DNA from: Parietichytrium sp. I65-24A
Taxonomy: Eukaryota; Sar; Bigyra; Thraustochytrida; Thraustochytriidae
Direction: 5' to 3'
DNA: 64,000 nucleotides
Assembly (NCBI GenBank): GCA_012862575.1
Contig: BLSF01000042.1
Location: 186,001 to 250,000, forward strand
In this document: positions 9,355-19,003 of the stretch, one piece after another
Position numbering within the stretch: position 1 is the stretch's first letter
How the letters are laid out: each line of letters starts with the position of its first letter
Notes under the pieces: model-generated
Databases searched by the model: none
Told to the model about the DNA's origin: nothing
What the model saw: only the letters and a program-made list of their open reading frames with translations
Program-made: the position numbers and the translations under genes

Positions 9355-10759
9355 GTTTCCGCGCCAGAGTCCTCTTTCTATTGCCACTATAAATTTGTCA
9401 AAGCTGCAGCTCTTTTAGAGCCAACGCAACAAGAACAGAGCAATGCGCCGAGAAACCTTCTTGTAGCGGCAACTTTGCCGACGGAACTTCTTTTGGAGTG
9501 CTTGAGGTCTCGAAGAAAGCTTTGGTGCGCCTTCTGCTCGGTGCAGGAGCGCTTGATGAGAAACGCCCACGAGCTTTTCCAAATATGTAAGGCCGCGGTC
9601 GAGAGTACTGAGAAAGTAAGTGATTCGGAGCGCCAGAGTTCGTGCCTTTGTCTCTGTGTGTGCGCACTTTTCGTCCGCGTACTTGTACACGTATGTTCAC
9701 ACGTCCACAAACATCCACAAACGACAACAACAACCACATGGAAGGAAAGGAGCAAAGTGTACTGTCAGTAGTGGACTCATATACATATGAGGTTCCAACC
9801 ATGTGGATGTGGTTGTGGAAAGTTCCATAGCGAAAAAGGAGCAGAATACAGAAAACAACTCGAACAAGTCATCAATCTGAATCGTCATTTCGTTTGTTTT
9901 TGATTTTTCACAGTTCATTTTAAAATTAATGCCATGAATAACGAAAAGTTGGAGTAGAGAAGTTCGAAGTTCAACTTCAGGCGCGGCGCAAATGTTATAT
10001 GGCGTATTTTATGATATGAACTCTCCATATTCTCATATTCTAATATTCATTGATATCATCTACACGATTGTCCCAACCAGGGAGGCTCCTGCTGAGCTTC
10101 CGCACTAAGGTCCATCTAAGCTTCATCTACGGAGGTCCCAGCTCGCCAGCGAGCCTCAGGGTTCTCCCTCACAAGAAGGTTGTTCCTAAGTATCCTGGTA
10201 GATGCTCCTTAGCTTGTCAGGGAGAGTTCTTTGGCGAAGATCTGTAACTCGATGTCACCACAAACACTAGTACATCAGTCCAATCTTCTGCGATGTGCAG
10301 AGAAATTTGGTCCACTCGCACATGACCGTACTAGTACTCACTGAAAAACGGTACAGTTCTCAGTACTCAGTGGTCCCTCACATCGACTTCTTCTTTCTTC
10401 CGGCCAAATTGCCGTCCGCGGACAGTTTCCTGCGCGCACTGCAAGTACGCCAGCTGCGGGGCGGACGAGTTGGAGCGGTCCCGCCCCTCACTTCTTGCTT
10501 GAATATTCTCGCTTCTTCATCACTCAAAGAGAGAAGGAAATCGAAAGGCTTCCTCGCAGGTGTGGGGAATAAGGAGAAGGAAGAAGGAAGGACTGGTGTG
10601 GGGCGCTCGGGAACTTGCGGGGCAAAGGCGGTCCTCGAGGACACACAGCTAGCTGTGGGGAGAGGTGTGGAGCTGGAGTCCCCATTTCGACTTGGCGGCC
10701 ATATATTCTCATAGTGGAGGTCGCAGTCAGCTCTTCGATTGATAGCGAATTGGAAGAAG

Positions 10760-10790
<31 letters not shown>

Positions 10791-11045
10791 TCCTGAGTTC
10801 TAAATTGTACAAGGACGCGAAAGAATACAGCGTAAGGGAAAAGTGTCGCTTTTGCAATAGGATTTAGGAGAAGAACGCGAATAATATTGCGAAGATTGCA
10901 AGTGGAAGATCCTGTGCCTCATTCCTGCCACGTGAACTTGGTCTCTCTAACTAATCCTCAAAGCTCCAAGTTGGTTCGCACGTGCGCGATATATTTATGT
11001 AGTGGGGTTGAAAGGGAAGTTTGGGGAACCAAACTATTGGCCAGC
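9355..11045. other. Divergent intergenic region
   Basis: 1.7 kb between the WW gene (-) and the PH-ankyrin gene (+). It contains CCACAAAC-like repeats at about 9690-9740, GTACTAGTACT-type words near 10325-10375 and a long TA run at 10763-10790. Several frames of 60-140 codons exist on both strands but none has a protein-like composition or a recognisable motif. Confidence 0.55.
10763..10790. repeat. (TA)n microsatellite
   Basis: About 14 uninterrupted TA units, 255 bp upstream of the start of the PH-ankyrin gene. Confidence 0.95.
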
Positions 11046-13562
11046 ATGGCTCAGGGCATTGCATTCTCGACTCAAGGCGATAGCGAGGAGAGAGCTCTGC
11101 CATTTTGCAAGCTGAAGGACGTTGGGGATGTTAATGGCCTTGGGCAAGGCGGAAGCGGCGACGACTTGGAGGGCTATTGTAGGGCTGAGATACGGGTGGC
11201 TCGGTCAAGCAACTTGTTGGAGGCGAGCGGCATTTTGGACATCTTCTTGGAGCATCGTGACCCCTTGAATTCGACTCTAGGTTCGAGGCGCTCAAGGATA
11301 TTCGGCCACGTTGGCGAGGCAGGCCGCATTGAATGGGGCTCGGACTCGTTGGTGGTTGACTCGCGTCGAGCTGGGGAGGTGGAGTTTGCTGTTTTGATTT
11401 CAATGCGGAACGGAATGGAACTTCTACTGGGGAGCGTCACATTTCAGCTCTCCACCATCGACCCCAACACTGGCAGGGCAGAGATCTGTCTTCCGCTCAA
11501 GTGCCTGCTCGGACAGAGGAAGAAATCTTTTGAACTACACCACCAGGTACGAAACGTGAGAAAGGTGTCTGGTGATGCGCTGGAGTTTGTTGACAGTCTG
11601 GATGAGATGGATGAAGACGAGGAGCTGGTCCAAAACGTGCAAGTGCTTCGTGCGCTACCCGAGTTCTCGGCGCTTGACAAAATGCTCCGGGAGCCTTGGA
11701 CGATCGTGTTAGAGGGCGTCATCGTGGCCAACAATCTGGAGCGCACTAGAACGAGAGAAGCACGAATTCAAGGTTGGCTTTACGTTCATTCCAAGCTGGT
11801 TTGGAAGAAGCGCTACTTTGTTTACTACGAGGACTCAAACTGCGTCTGCATTTTCCATCACTGTCCCAGCAACAGCGAGCTACAAGACGGTTCGGGCTTT
11901 GATAAATGCGTCGAGATGATACCTGGTACCTTTGTTGAAAAAGCATACGGTAACACGTCGAAAAAGTTTAGCTTCAATCTCTGCAGGCCAAGGCGCAGTA
12001 AGATGCGGCTCGCGGCCGAAACCTTGAGCGAACGAGAGGGATGGCTAGACGCACTCTCTGCTTTTTACGATGTCCATTTTGCACAAACTCTTGTTCTGGA
12101 AGACTCGCTTGGTGGTGCAACTGGAGACGATCCGCTGGATGCCGATTTTTTTAACGGAGGAGCATGGAGCTCCTTGTCCGTTGATAATGAAGGGAGCCGA
12201 CATGGGATAACCATTGAAGGTGACGACGAAGGCGATACAGAGTACGAGGAGGACGTGGAGCTCTGCCTCGGTGAGTCCAAAGTGTCTTCTGTCCGCAGCT
12301 TCTCTTCTGTTGGTCCCCTGTCGCATCAGCTGATGCTGTCGCGACGTCAACTGAGTAGCGAGGAGGTGGATCTCTTGTGTCGAGCTGTCACGCTGTTAGA
12401 TCTAAACGGAGTAAGAGCTCTCCTTGGCAATTTTGCAGAGATTGACGAGAGAACGCATAAAGGAGGGGTTCCCTTGTTGCATCTCTTGTTTGACTTTAGC
12501 AATGGCGAGGTGAGCAATCCTGCAAATGAGTACAGACGTAGAGAAATCTGCAAGCTAGTGGTAGCTGCGTTTCCCGATGCCGCGCGTGCGCCGCTCTGTA
12601 GCTGGTCGAAAGACCGTGTCACAAATGTCCAGGATGATTACGTGGTCCATGTGGAGCTCAGACGAGCTAGACCCAATCTTGGAGTGGTGAGCGCGCTGAT
12701 GGAGGCGTGCCCCGAAGTGGCTTATCTGTGCAACGAGCGGTCTGGGGAATACCCCATTCATGTTGCTTGCCGCTCGCTCAACCTGAAGGCCATTGAAACA
12801 GTCCTGCGACACGACCCTGCCTCGTGGTGTCTGCGCAACAACAAATCTTTGGAGTATCCTCTGCACAATGTCCTGAATGTTGCACGCTACTCGCCGATTG
12901 TCTGGACTTCGCAGCGCCCTAGGGTGGAAGATTACAGTGCTCGCTGGAACGACTTGACCGGGCTAAGTCTCGAGTTGAGTTATTCAGCGATCACTTTCGA
13001 AGAGTCGGTACTTGCTGCTCTTTGCTCAATTCTATCTTCTGGTAAGAAGACTCCCTTGGCGATGCGAACGCACGTTTCAAAGTGCGTAGCCGGCGACGGA
13101 AATGGACGATGCATTTTGCACTATGCTGCGGCTTACCATACTGCCGAAGTGGTGGCAAAGGTGTTATCCATTGGTCCCCACCTATTGTGCAGAAGTGTCG
13201 ATCGAAACATGGATACTCCGCTGCACATATCGTGTGTTCGGGTGAGCTACTCCGAAACGCTGTGTTCCATTGATGTTTTCCACACGCTTGCAGATGCCAA
13301 TTTTCATGGTGAAAGGAACAAACAAGGGAAGGTTCCAGCTATGCTATTATCTGATATTCAGTTTCGAAGAAAGTTGGTCGAGAAATACGAATTCCCGCGA
13401 ATTCGGTCGTCGCGGTGCAGTACGCGAACAAGTCTGGGCGGCAGCGGCTTGGACTGCGGTTTCGAAGAAATGAGCAGCAGCAGCGAAAGCGACACGGACG
13501 TCTCTCCTGCACTGAGCATTTTCACTGCGCATACCATGGACTCTGCAACGAAGCGATATTAG
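11046..13562 (+). CDS. PH-domain and ankyrin-repeat protein
   Basis: An 838-aa single-exon protein, started at the first ATG in frame (MAQGIAFS). Residues about 45-170 are beta-rich and could be a C2-like domain (AEIRVARSSNLLEASGILDIFLE), which is tentative. An acidic link follows. Residues about 240-345 are a PH domain: IQGWLYVHSKLVWKKRYFVYY starts it and the invariant Trp of the last helix sits in REGWLDALSAFY. After an acidic stretch come divergent ankyrin repeats from about 440 to 740; the clearest are GEYPIHVACRSLNLKAIETVL (about 568), RCILHYAAAYHTAEVVAKVL (about 687) and DTPLHISC (about 722). PH domains bind phosphoinositides or proteins, so a membrane-recruited scaffold is likely. No catalytic domain is visible. 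The tail is Ser-rich. I cannot name an orthologue. Confidence 0.78.
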   Translation: MAQGIAFSTQGDSEERALPFCKLKDVGDVNGLGQGGSGDDLEGYCRAEIRVARSSNLLEASGILDIFLEHRDPLNSTLGSRRSRIFGHVGEAGRIEWGSDSLVVDSRRAGEVEFAVLISMRNGMELLLGSVTFQLSTIDPNTGRAEICLPLKCLLGQRKKSFELHHQVRNVRKVSGDALEFVDSLDEMDEDEELVQNVQVLRALPEFSALDKMLREPWTIVLEGVIVANNLERTRTREARIQGWLYVHSKLVWKKRYFVYYEDSNCVCIFHHCPSNSELQDGSGFDKCVEMIPGTFVEKAYGNTSKKFSFNLCRPRRSKMRLAAETLSEREGWLDALSAFYDVHFAQTLVLEDSLGGATGDDPLDADFFNGGAWSSLSVDNEGSRHGITIEGDDEGDTEYEEDVELCLGESKVSSVRSFSSVGPLSHQLMLSRRQLSSEEVDLLCRAVTLLDLNGVRALLGNFAEIDERTHKGGVPLLHLLFDFSNGEVSNPANEYRRREICKLVVAAFPDAARAPLCSWSKDRVTNVQDDYVVHVELRRARPNLGVVSALMEACPEVAYLCNERSGEYPIHVACRSLNLKAIETVLRHDPASWCLRNNKSLEYPLHNVLNVARYSPIVWTSQRPRVEDYSARWNDLTGLSLELSYSAITFEESVLAALCSILSSGKKTPLAMRTHVSKCVAGDGNGRCILHYAAAYHTAEVVAKVLSIGPHLLCRSVDRNMDTPLHISCVRVSYSETLCSIDVFHTLADANFHGERNKQGKVPAMLLSDIQFRRKLVEKYEFPRIRSSRCSTRTSLGGSGLDCGFEEMSSSSESDTDVSPALSIFTAHTMDSATKRY

Positions 13563-14084
13563 AATCTACTTTTCCGCCTGGCGACTATCGTTTTGGGCGG
13601 GCTTATTAACTTTTGTGTTTCCTCAAAGAGGCTGGCTTCCTTCTCCTTCAACCTACTGTCTATTCTTCTCTCATCTCCTCTTTCCCCGTTCTCTTCATTC
13701 AATGAACAATTGCAAACGCCCTCACTCCGTCCGGAGTTCCGCTTAAAAGCTCGCGAATGATTCTCCGAGAACTCCGACCGCCCCTTAGCTTTCTTTAGAT
13801 TTGGATATATTTTTAGATACTAAAATCATCCTTGCGCAAAAACCAAGCTAAAGTGGATCAAGTTTCTCGGGTTTCCGATTTCAGATTTCTTCATCACTAC
13901 TTCACCAATGTGTGCGGGCAAAATCTTCGTCCCTGCCATCATCATCATCATCGTCGTCGTCGTCTTCTCCTCCTTTTCCCGAAGCNCACAAAAACCCACC
14001 TCCGGGTGAATAGTATAATATCGACCTAGAGTACCATTTTTCTTTAGACATATTAGCGACTTGTCTATGTTAAATCATAATCTT
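13563..14084. other. Intergenic with one ambiguous base
   Basis: 3' flank of the PH-ankyrin gene. It holds a (CAT)5(CGT)5 compound microsatellite at 13937-13966, followed 20 bp later by a single undetermined base (n) at 13986, probably where reads disagreed at the end of the repeat. No gene is visible. Confidence 0.6.
13937..13966. repeat. (CAT)n(CGT)n compound microsatellite
   Basis: Five CAT units are followed directly by five CGT units. The change from A to G in the middle letter along the array suggests a point change that then spread by slippage. Confidence 0.92.
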
Positions 14085-15560
14085 TTTCTACACGTTTGGA
14101 GATGGTTTCTGTTGTATTCTTCTGTTGACGTCGTTGCGATGCTTGAGTTCGCTGCCGCCACTACTCGACGAAGAACCACGTCCGCAACTCGCGGCGACAA
14201 ATTTGGCCGAAACGGAAGCTCTTACACTTCTTGAATCAATCCGTGCGACATCCTCGATCTGCTCCTGTAGCATGGCATCGCTTTGATTCGACTTGCGGGC
14301 GCTTTGGATCTTGGAGATGACTGTTGTGAATGATATTTGCCATATTTGCTTCAGAAGTTCTGCAGAACTCTTCGCTAGAAGGGCTCTTCTTCACCATCTT
14401 TTAGCGCTTGCTGTCCAAGAAAAATACCTCGTCAGCCCAAATTGGTTTGAAAAACGGTGAAATATTCAGAGTGATGACTTCAGTTCCCCTCTGGCGAGGA
14501 TTCGACAAACCAAATCACAGTGTCAAGGCGAGGGACAGTATCAAGACGAGGGACCACTTTCAATTGATAGTGATTTAGCTGCCACGGCGGCATTGATGGA
14601 ACCAACAAAATTGGCTTGTTGTCCTCGACTTTTCTCGCTTCAATTGTGATGTCGGCTGTTCCTGCTATATTCCGGTTGGACGTCTCCTCAGCATGAAGCT
14701 GGGGAAATAGCTCCATTCCTCCTTGCCACTAACGTGGCGGATCAGCCTTTCCCTTGAAGGCTACTCCTCACCTCCCCATTCAAGCGAGACTCCAGTACGA
14801 TTTCTGCCTTGCCCAACATTGCTGTGCTCCTCAAGAAGCTGCTGGATTTGCGGCTGAAATGTAGCAACTTTCTCAAATTTCCGCATTTCTTAATTCGAAA
14901 TCAGGCGGATAGAATGATTGCGGTTTTTTCAGGCTAAAATTTGGTCTTGTTGCCATACAGCGTCATAAAATGGTTTGTCGAGAACCCAGCTCTTTTTGAT
15001 GAAAGCGTATCACCTGTATTGCGCAACTCGCCTGCATTAAAGAAAATCCTGCGCGGATGGTTCGGAAGTGCAGTCCATCTGCTTGGTGCAGAAGCAAAGG
15101 CTCCAATTCAAACCCAAGCGGGCCAAACAAGCGCTCCACACAAAGCTGTACCTTATTGATTGGAAGTGCCCAAAACTCACCAAACAGTCCACTCTTCCCA
15201 ATCTCTTCGAGAAGGCTGGCGGTGTGTACTCGTGCCAAACTATTTGCTTTCTTCGTCAACTTTGAACTCATTTAAGTCCTTCAAACTGTGACCCGAAGTG
15301 TAATACAAAGTTGGAATCGCTTGAAGAGTAGTTTGTCTTTCGAATGAGCCTTTCCATTACACTTCGGGCTTGGACAGTTTTTCGAAATCTGCGCGTGAAA
15401 ATTGACAAAACCTCTGTTTTTTGCAAAATTTCCCCATACATTTGTATTGAGATATCCGTTCTGGCTGCGGAACGCAATGACATTTTTGAAAAAAAAAGAA
15501 AACGAGACTCGAATGCTACTTCAACTTCGGAATTCGTATTAGTTTCGAGTATGTAAACTA
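14085..15560 (-). pseudogene. Decayed coding relic of unknown family
   Basis: On the minus strand this stretch shows several short blocks with protein-like composition in different frames, all in the same direction. Examples are a 102-codon block from 15271 (starting MSSKLTKK), a 78-codon block from 14716 (MELFPQLH, with ADITIEARK and PILLVPSMPP inside), and a block near 14088-14273. None has a full-length frame, consensus splice sites do not obviously connect them, and the 14716 block contains a small tandem duplication (VPRLDT twice). I do not recognise the family. It could be a dead host gene, a transposon-derived gene, or a multi-exon gene whose introns I cannot place. Confidence 0.35.
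14523..14554. repeat. Short imperfect tandem duplication
   Basis: A unit of about 17 bp (CAAGRCGAGGGACMGTAT-like) is repeated twice inside the coding relic and produces a doubled VPRLDT peptide in one frame. Confidence 0.7.
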
Positions 15561-16123
15561 TTATGGGCTGAACTAGCGGAGGTGGATTTGCTAGCGGTGC
15601 TCAGCCCCGTATGACACCCATCTGATCCCATTCTGTGAACTTCGTGCTCACTTTGACTAAAGACCTTTGCCTAAGCCAAGCTACCACCTCCTACTCATCG
15701 CACACCTGGACTACCTCGTGCTCCTACCCAGTCCTACTCATCCCTACCAGCTGCTACCCTCACCTACCTGGCCGGCTAATCTGCACACGCTCTAGTGCTA
15801 CGAATTCGGGTAGTTAACGGTAGCAATGAGCGTGTGGGAGAACGAATAGGCAGTCCTACCATTCATTAGCTCAAATTGTAATTGCACTTGCGCTTTTTGT
15901 CCACGGAGTGCGCGCAAGAGAGTCGGTCCCAGGGAACGTTCCGCGAGTACCGGGGAAAGTTCCGAGCAGAACGTAGTTACGCGGATACGCGGGTACGCGG
16001 GTACGCGGGCAGGTGCGAGTGGCACCAACTTGCGTGGCTCGCGGATTGCACATAGCGGATTGCGGGCGGTGGTGCTGGGTTGGATCGCCACGCGGACCTT
16101 GGCGCTCGAGAAAAGCCAGTGAG

Positions 16124-16185
16124 CAGATATACAGGTATACAGATATACAGATACACAGATACACAGATATACAGATACACAGATC
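16124..16185. repeat. AGATAYACAG tandem array
   Basis: Variant units of TACAGA and TATACAGA are repeated about ten times, roughly 205-265 bp upstream of the TIR gene start. Confidence 0.9.
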
Positions 16186-16330
16186 ACTTATATTTGGCAC
16201 GGTGGCTCGGATAGTTTAAAGGCGGCGCACGAACGTCAATTTGGCGGTAGAGTCTTGTAGTTGGTACTCGGCAAGTCATAGTGAAAGTGTTTGGTGAATT
16301 TGTGATTTGTTTTTGGCAGCCGCGTGCGTG

Positions 16331-16376
16331 TGGTTTCTGGTTTGTGGTTTGTGGTTTGTGGTTTGTGGTTTGTGGT
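16331..16376. repeat. TTTGTGG heptamer array in TIR gene leader
   Basis: About six 7-bp units (TTTGTGG), the first slightly diverged, ending 14 bp before the ATG at 16391. Confidence 0.93.
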
Positions 16377-16390
16377 AGCGGTAAGGAGAG

Positions 16391-18019
16391 ATGGCGGCGC
16401 ACAATAAACGTACGTGCTGCATGTTCCATGCAGTAAAGACGGGGAATTTGGACCTGGTTCAGGCAGTGGCGCAGCTGGACCCGGGAAGTATGTCGCGACC
16501 ATGCACGTCTGACGGTGAGACGCCTCTGATGTGGAGTCTGCACCCAGATAGCGGGTCGCATCCGCGCGTAGCGACGTGGCTGATTCAGCGCCAGGTGGAC
16601 CTGAGCTCGGCGAACTCGGCGGGGTGGACTGCGCTTATGTTCGCGGCGAGATGCGATGAGATGGAAGTGGTGCGAAAGCTCGTCCGGAAGGGGGCCCCAC
16701 TGAACGTTCGCGACCTCAAAGGCTGGACGGCGTTGATGCACGCTGCGTTTGAGAATCAGCTGGATGTGGTCAACCTGCTTCTTCAAAACTCTGCGGACCC
16801 AGATCTTACGAGCAATGATGGTTTCTCGCCACTCATGTTTGCCTGCAGGTACCAGTATTCGGAGGTAGCGCTGGCGCTATTAGAGCGCTGCAAGAACCTT
16901 GACTGCACGGACGCTGGAGGGTGGACTGCACTGTCGTACGCTTGCCGCAATGGGATGACGGACGTGTTGGAGCGTCTTTTGATTCGAGGTGCGAACATGA
17001 ACGCAAAGACAGTGGAGGGATGGACCCCACTCATGCTGGCCTGCAAGAAAGGTGATACCGTAATGGTGGAACAACTTACCAGAAGAGGTGCAGACGTCAA
17101 CTTGCAGAATTTATCCGGCAATACAGCATTGATGCTAACCTGCCAAAACCATAAGGGCACGACACAAAATTCGCTTACTGCGTGCTTGAAGCTTTGCTAC
17201 GTCGGAGGAGCCTCTCTTGACCTGGTGAATGTGGACAAGATGGATGCCATGGCAATTGCCAAAATGTGGGAGCGCAACGATGCTGTCGAGTTCTTGGCGT
17301 TCGTGATGGATAGCGAAGCGGTGCTCCTGGTTAGTGAGCTCGAGCTTCCACGAATCGTCGCAGTAAAATTTTTTGAAAATGCGATTTTCTCGATCGACGA
17401 CTGCATTGCGCTCGAGGAAACGGATCTAGAACTATACGGGTTCACCCAAACTGCACAGAAACGCAAATTTCTCGAGTACTTTGGGAAGGAGCTTTCGAGC
17501 TCGTCAGGGGGTGCGATCTCCAGGATGTCAAAACGGCTCAGCAAAATGTTTTCGAGCAAACCCGCATTTGAGTTTGACTCCTTCTTGACACACGACTGGG
17601 GTGAAGACGGCATGAACCATGCAATTGTTAGTCACATCAACACAGAGCTTCGAGCCAGTGGGATCGTCACCTGGTTCGATGAAGATCGTCTCTCTGGCAA
17701 CATTGTGATGCAGATCACAAACGGCATCCAAAAATCCAAGAAAATTGTAGTAATGATCACTCGCAGATATCAACAAAAGTTGATGGCAGATGGCGAGGAC
17801 TATTGCAAAGAGGAATTCCTTGCCGCTTGTAGGGTTCGCGGAGTGCGTAATATGATTTCGTGTGTTTTGGATCCGGAAATGCTCAATCCTAATACCTGGA
17901 TTGGCCCGCTTCAGCTCAAGCTCGCTGGGCAATTGTACCTTGACTTTTCCAGTGAGCTTGCGCGCACTGAAAATGTGCCTCGCTTGATCGCCACCTTGTT
18001 GGAGTCAAAGAAGGAATAG
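16391..18019 (+). CDS. Ankyrin-SAM-TIR domain protein
   Basis: A 542-aa single-exon protein. Residues 1-300 hold seven or so ankyrin repeats with canonical GWTALMFAA, GWTALMHAA, GWTPLMLAC and NTALMLTC starts. Residues about 315-370 look like a small SAM-type helical domain (LELPRIVAVKFFE to KRKFLEYFGKEL). Residues 395-540 are a TIR domain: FDSFLTHDWGED opens it, TWFDEDRLSGNI is the box 2 region and YCKEEFLAA (471-479) carries the acidic residue (Glu474 or Glu475) at the place of the catalytic glutamate of NADase TIRs such as SARM1. TIR domains either signal by assembly or cleave NAD+. SAM domains make oligomers, and ankyrin repeats are a sensing or docking surface. A NAD-consuming or stress-signalling role is therefore plausible but inferred. 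There is no signal peptide or membrane helix. Confidence 0.88.
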   Translation: MAAHNKRTCCMFHAVKTGNLDLVQAVAQLDPGSMSRPCTSDGETPLMWSLHPDSGSHPRVATWLIQRQVDLSSANSAGWTALMFAARCDEMEVVRKLVRKGAPLNVRDLKGWTALMHAAFENQLDVVNLLLQNSADPDLTSNDGFSPLMFACRYQYSEVALALLERCKNLDCTDAGGWTALSYACRNGMTDVLERLLIRGANMNAKTVEGWTPLMLACKKGDTVMVEQLTRRGADVNLQNLSGNTALMLTCQNHKGTTQNSLTACLKLCYVGGASLDLVNVDKMDAMAIAKMWERNDAVEFLAFVMDSEAVLLVSELELPRIVAVKFFENAIFSIDDCIALEETDLELYGFTQTAQKRKFLEYFGKELSSSSGGAISRMSKRLSKMFSSKPAFEFDSFLTHDWGEDGMNHAIVSHINTELRASGIVTWFDEDRLSGNIVMQITNGIQKSKKIVVMITRRYQQKLMADGEDYCKEEFLAACRVRGVRNMISCVLDPEMLNPNTWIGPLQLKLAGQLYLDFSSELARTENVPRLIATLLESKKE

Positions 18020-18538
18020 ATTATATGTGACAATTCAAAATCAATTTGTTTTTTTATCATCGGAGGAACTCGAATCAATGAACAGTGACATCACAACGCG
18101 TCCCGCTATCAATACTTTATTTGCACGAAATTTTCCCCTCTTGGTGTCCATTCCGAATCCCGGTGTTTTGCAGAATTTAGAATGCAGGAAGGAGCGCAAG
18201 AATCTTTCTGAGAGCGACATAAACAGAAGAAGAAACATTGAACTCTGTGAATGAGGAGAAGAAATCAATTAGAATACATGAAAAAGAATGTGTAGTACGT
18301 GTGTATGTTGACTGTGAGGTAGAAGCACGACCGCACCCAAGAAGGTTTACCACAACCATCTTACGTCCACCCGAGCTGTTATCCCGGTGGCTCAATCGAT
18401 CCATGGGAGCTATAAGCCTTACGGGGTCTAAATGACATGATTTAATGAGGGCGTGCGCGAGGACTTTCCGCTCGTTGGGAGACCATCGAGCCCGGCGCAA
18501 CCCTCCTAATGCGCAAGCTACAGATAAGCTTGCGTATT
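18020..18538. other. 3' intergenic region
   Basis: 519 bp between the TIR gene stop and the stop of a possible small minus-strand gene. No repeat or gene is visible. Confidence 0.5.
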
Positions 18539-18781
18539 TTACTCGGAGTACGCAGGGTTGAACGGCGCGATGCTCTTGTTCTTATTATTAATCTCCACCA
18601 CGGAACCGTCTGGCACCAGGCCCACGCACTTCTTGAGAGGCTTTGGCGCCTTTTCAAACACGAATGGCATAATCTTCTCCTTCTCCTCCCTGCTCGAGGC
18701 CTTCATCTCAGCCCGCGATTGTCCGCGCTTCAGGCACACATGGTTGTCCTGGGAAGGGCTGCGAGGCTTGGTTTCCGACAT
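18539..18781 (-). CDS. Possible 80-aa basic hypothetical protein
   Basis: An open frame of 80 codons with an ATG in good context (ACGAAA before ATG, purine after). The product is hydrophilic and Lys-rich, with a KASSREEKEKIMPF centre, a KAPKPLKK run and a FNPAYSE end. I know no family. In its favour are the start context, a protein-like composition and a convergent place opposite the TIR gene, as for other pairs in this window. Against it are the short length and the lack of a recognisable domain. Confidence 0.4.
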   Translation of the reverse strand: MSETKPRSPSQDNHVCLKRGQSRAEMKASSREEKEKIMPFVFEKAPKPLKKCVGLVPDGSVVEINNKNKSIAPFNPAYSE

Positions 18782-18940
18782 TTTCGTTTCCGTCACTCCA
18801 ACTATTATTATTTAAGTACAGCAGCAGCACCGCACCTCCAGCTACACAGATGCACCGAGTCGACCACTACTCCGTCTCTTCTCCAACGCTCGCTTCCTTT
18901 TTCAACTTGGACAATTTCCTTTCCTCTTTTACTTTACGCT

Positions 18941-19003
18941 CTTCGCAGTCTTTGCAGTCTTTCCAATCTTTGCAATCTTTGCAATCTTCGCAGTCTTCGC
19001 AGT
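18941..19003. repeat. 9-bp CTTTGCAGT tandem array
   Basis: Seven 9-bp units of the form CTTYGCARTor CTTTSCAAT. On the minus strand it lies 160 bp upstream of the possible small gene at 18539-18781. Confidence 0.93.

Larger units (their letters stand above)
15561..16390. other. 5' flank of the TIR gene with stacked repeats
   Basis: 830 bp with no gene. Towards the TIR start it carries three different short tandem arrays: GCGGGTAC at about 15979-16012, an AGATATACAGATACAC-type array at 16124-16185, and a TTTGTGG array at 16331-16376 that ends 14 bp before the start codon and so is probably transcribed. Confidence 0.6.

Noticed and set aside
8620-9771. 383-codon open frame antisense to the WW gene
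   Set aside because: The opposite strand has three WW domains, and the antisense product has no protein-like signature.
14085-15560. Reading the relic as an intact gene
   Set aside because: The blocks lie in different frames and lack clear splice signals between them, so a complete gene cannot be supported.
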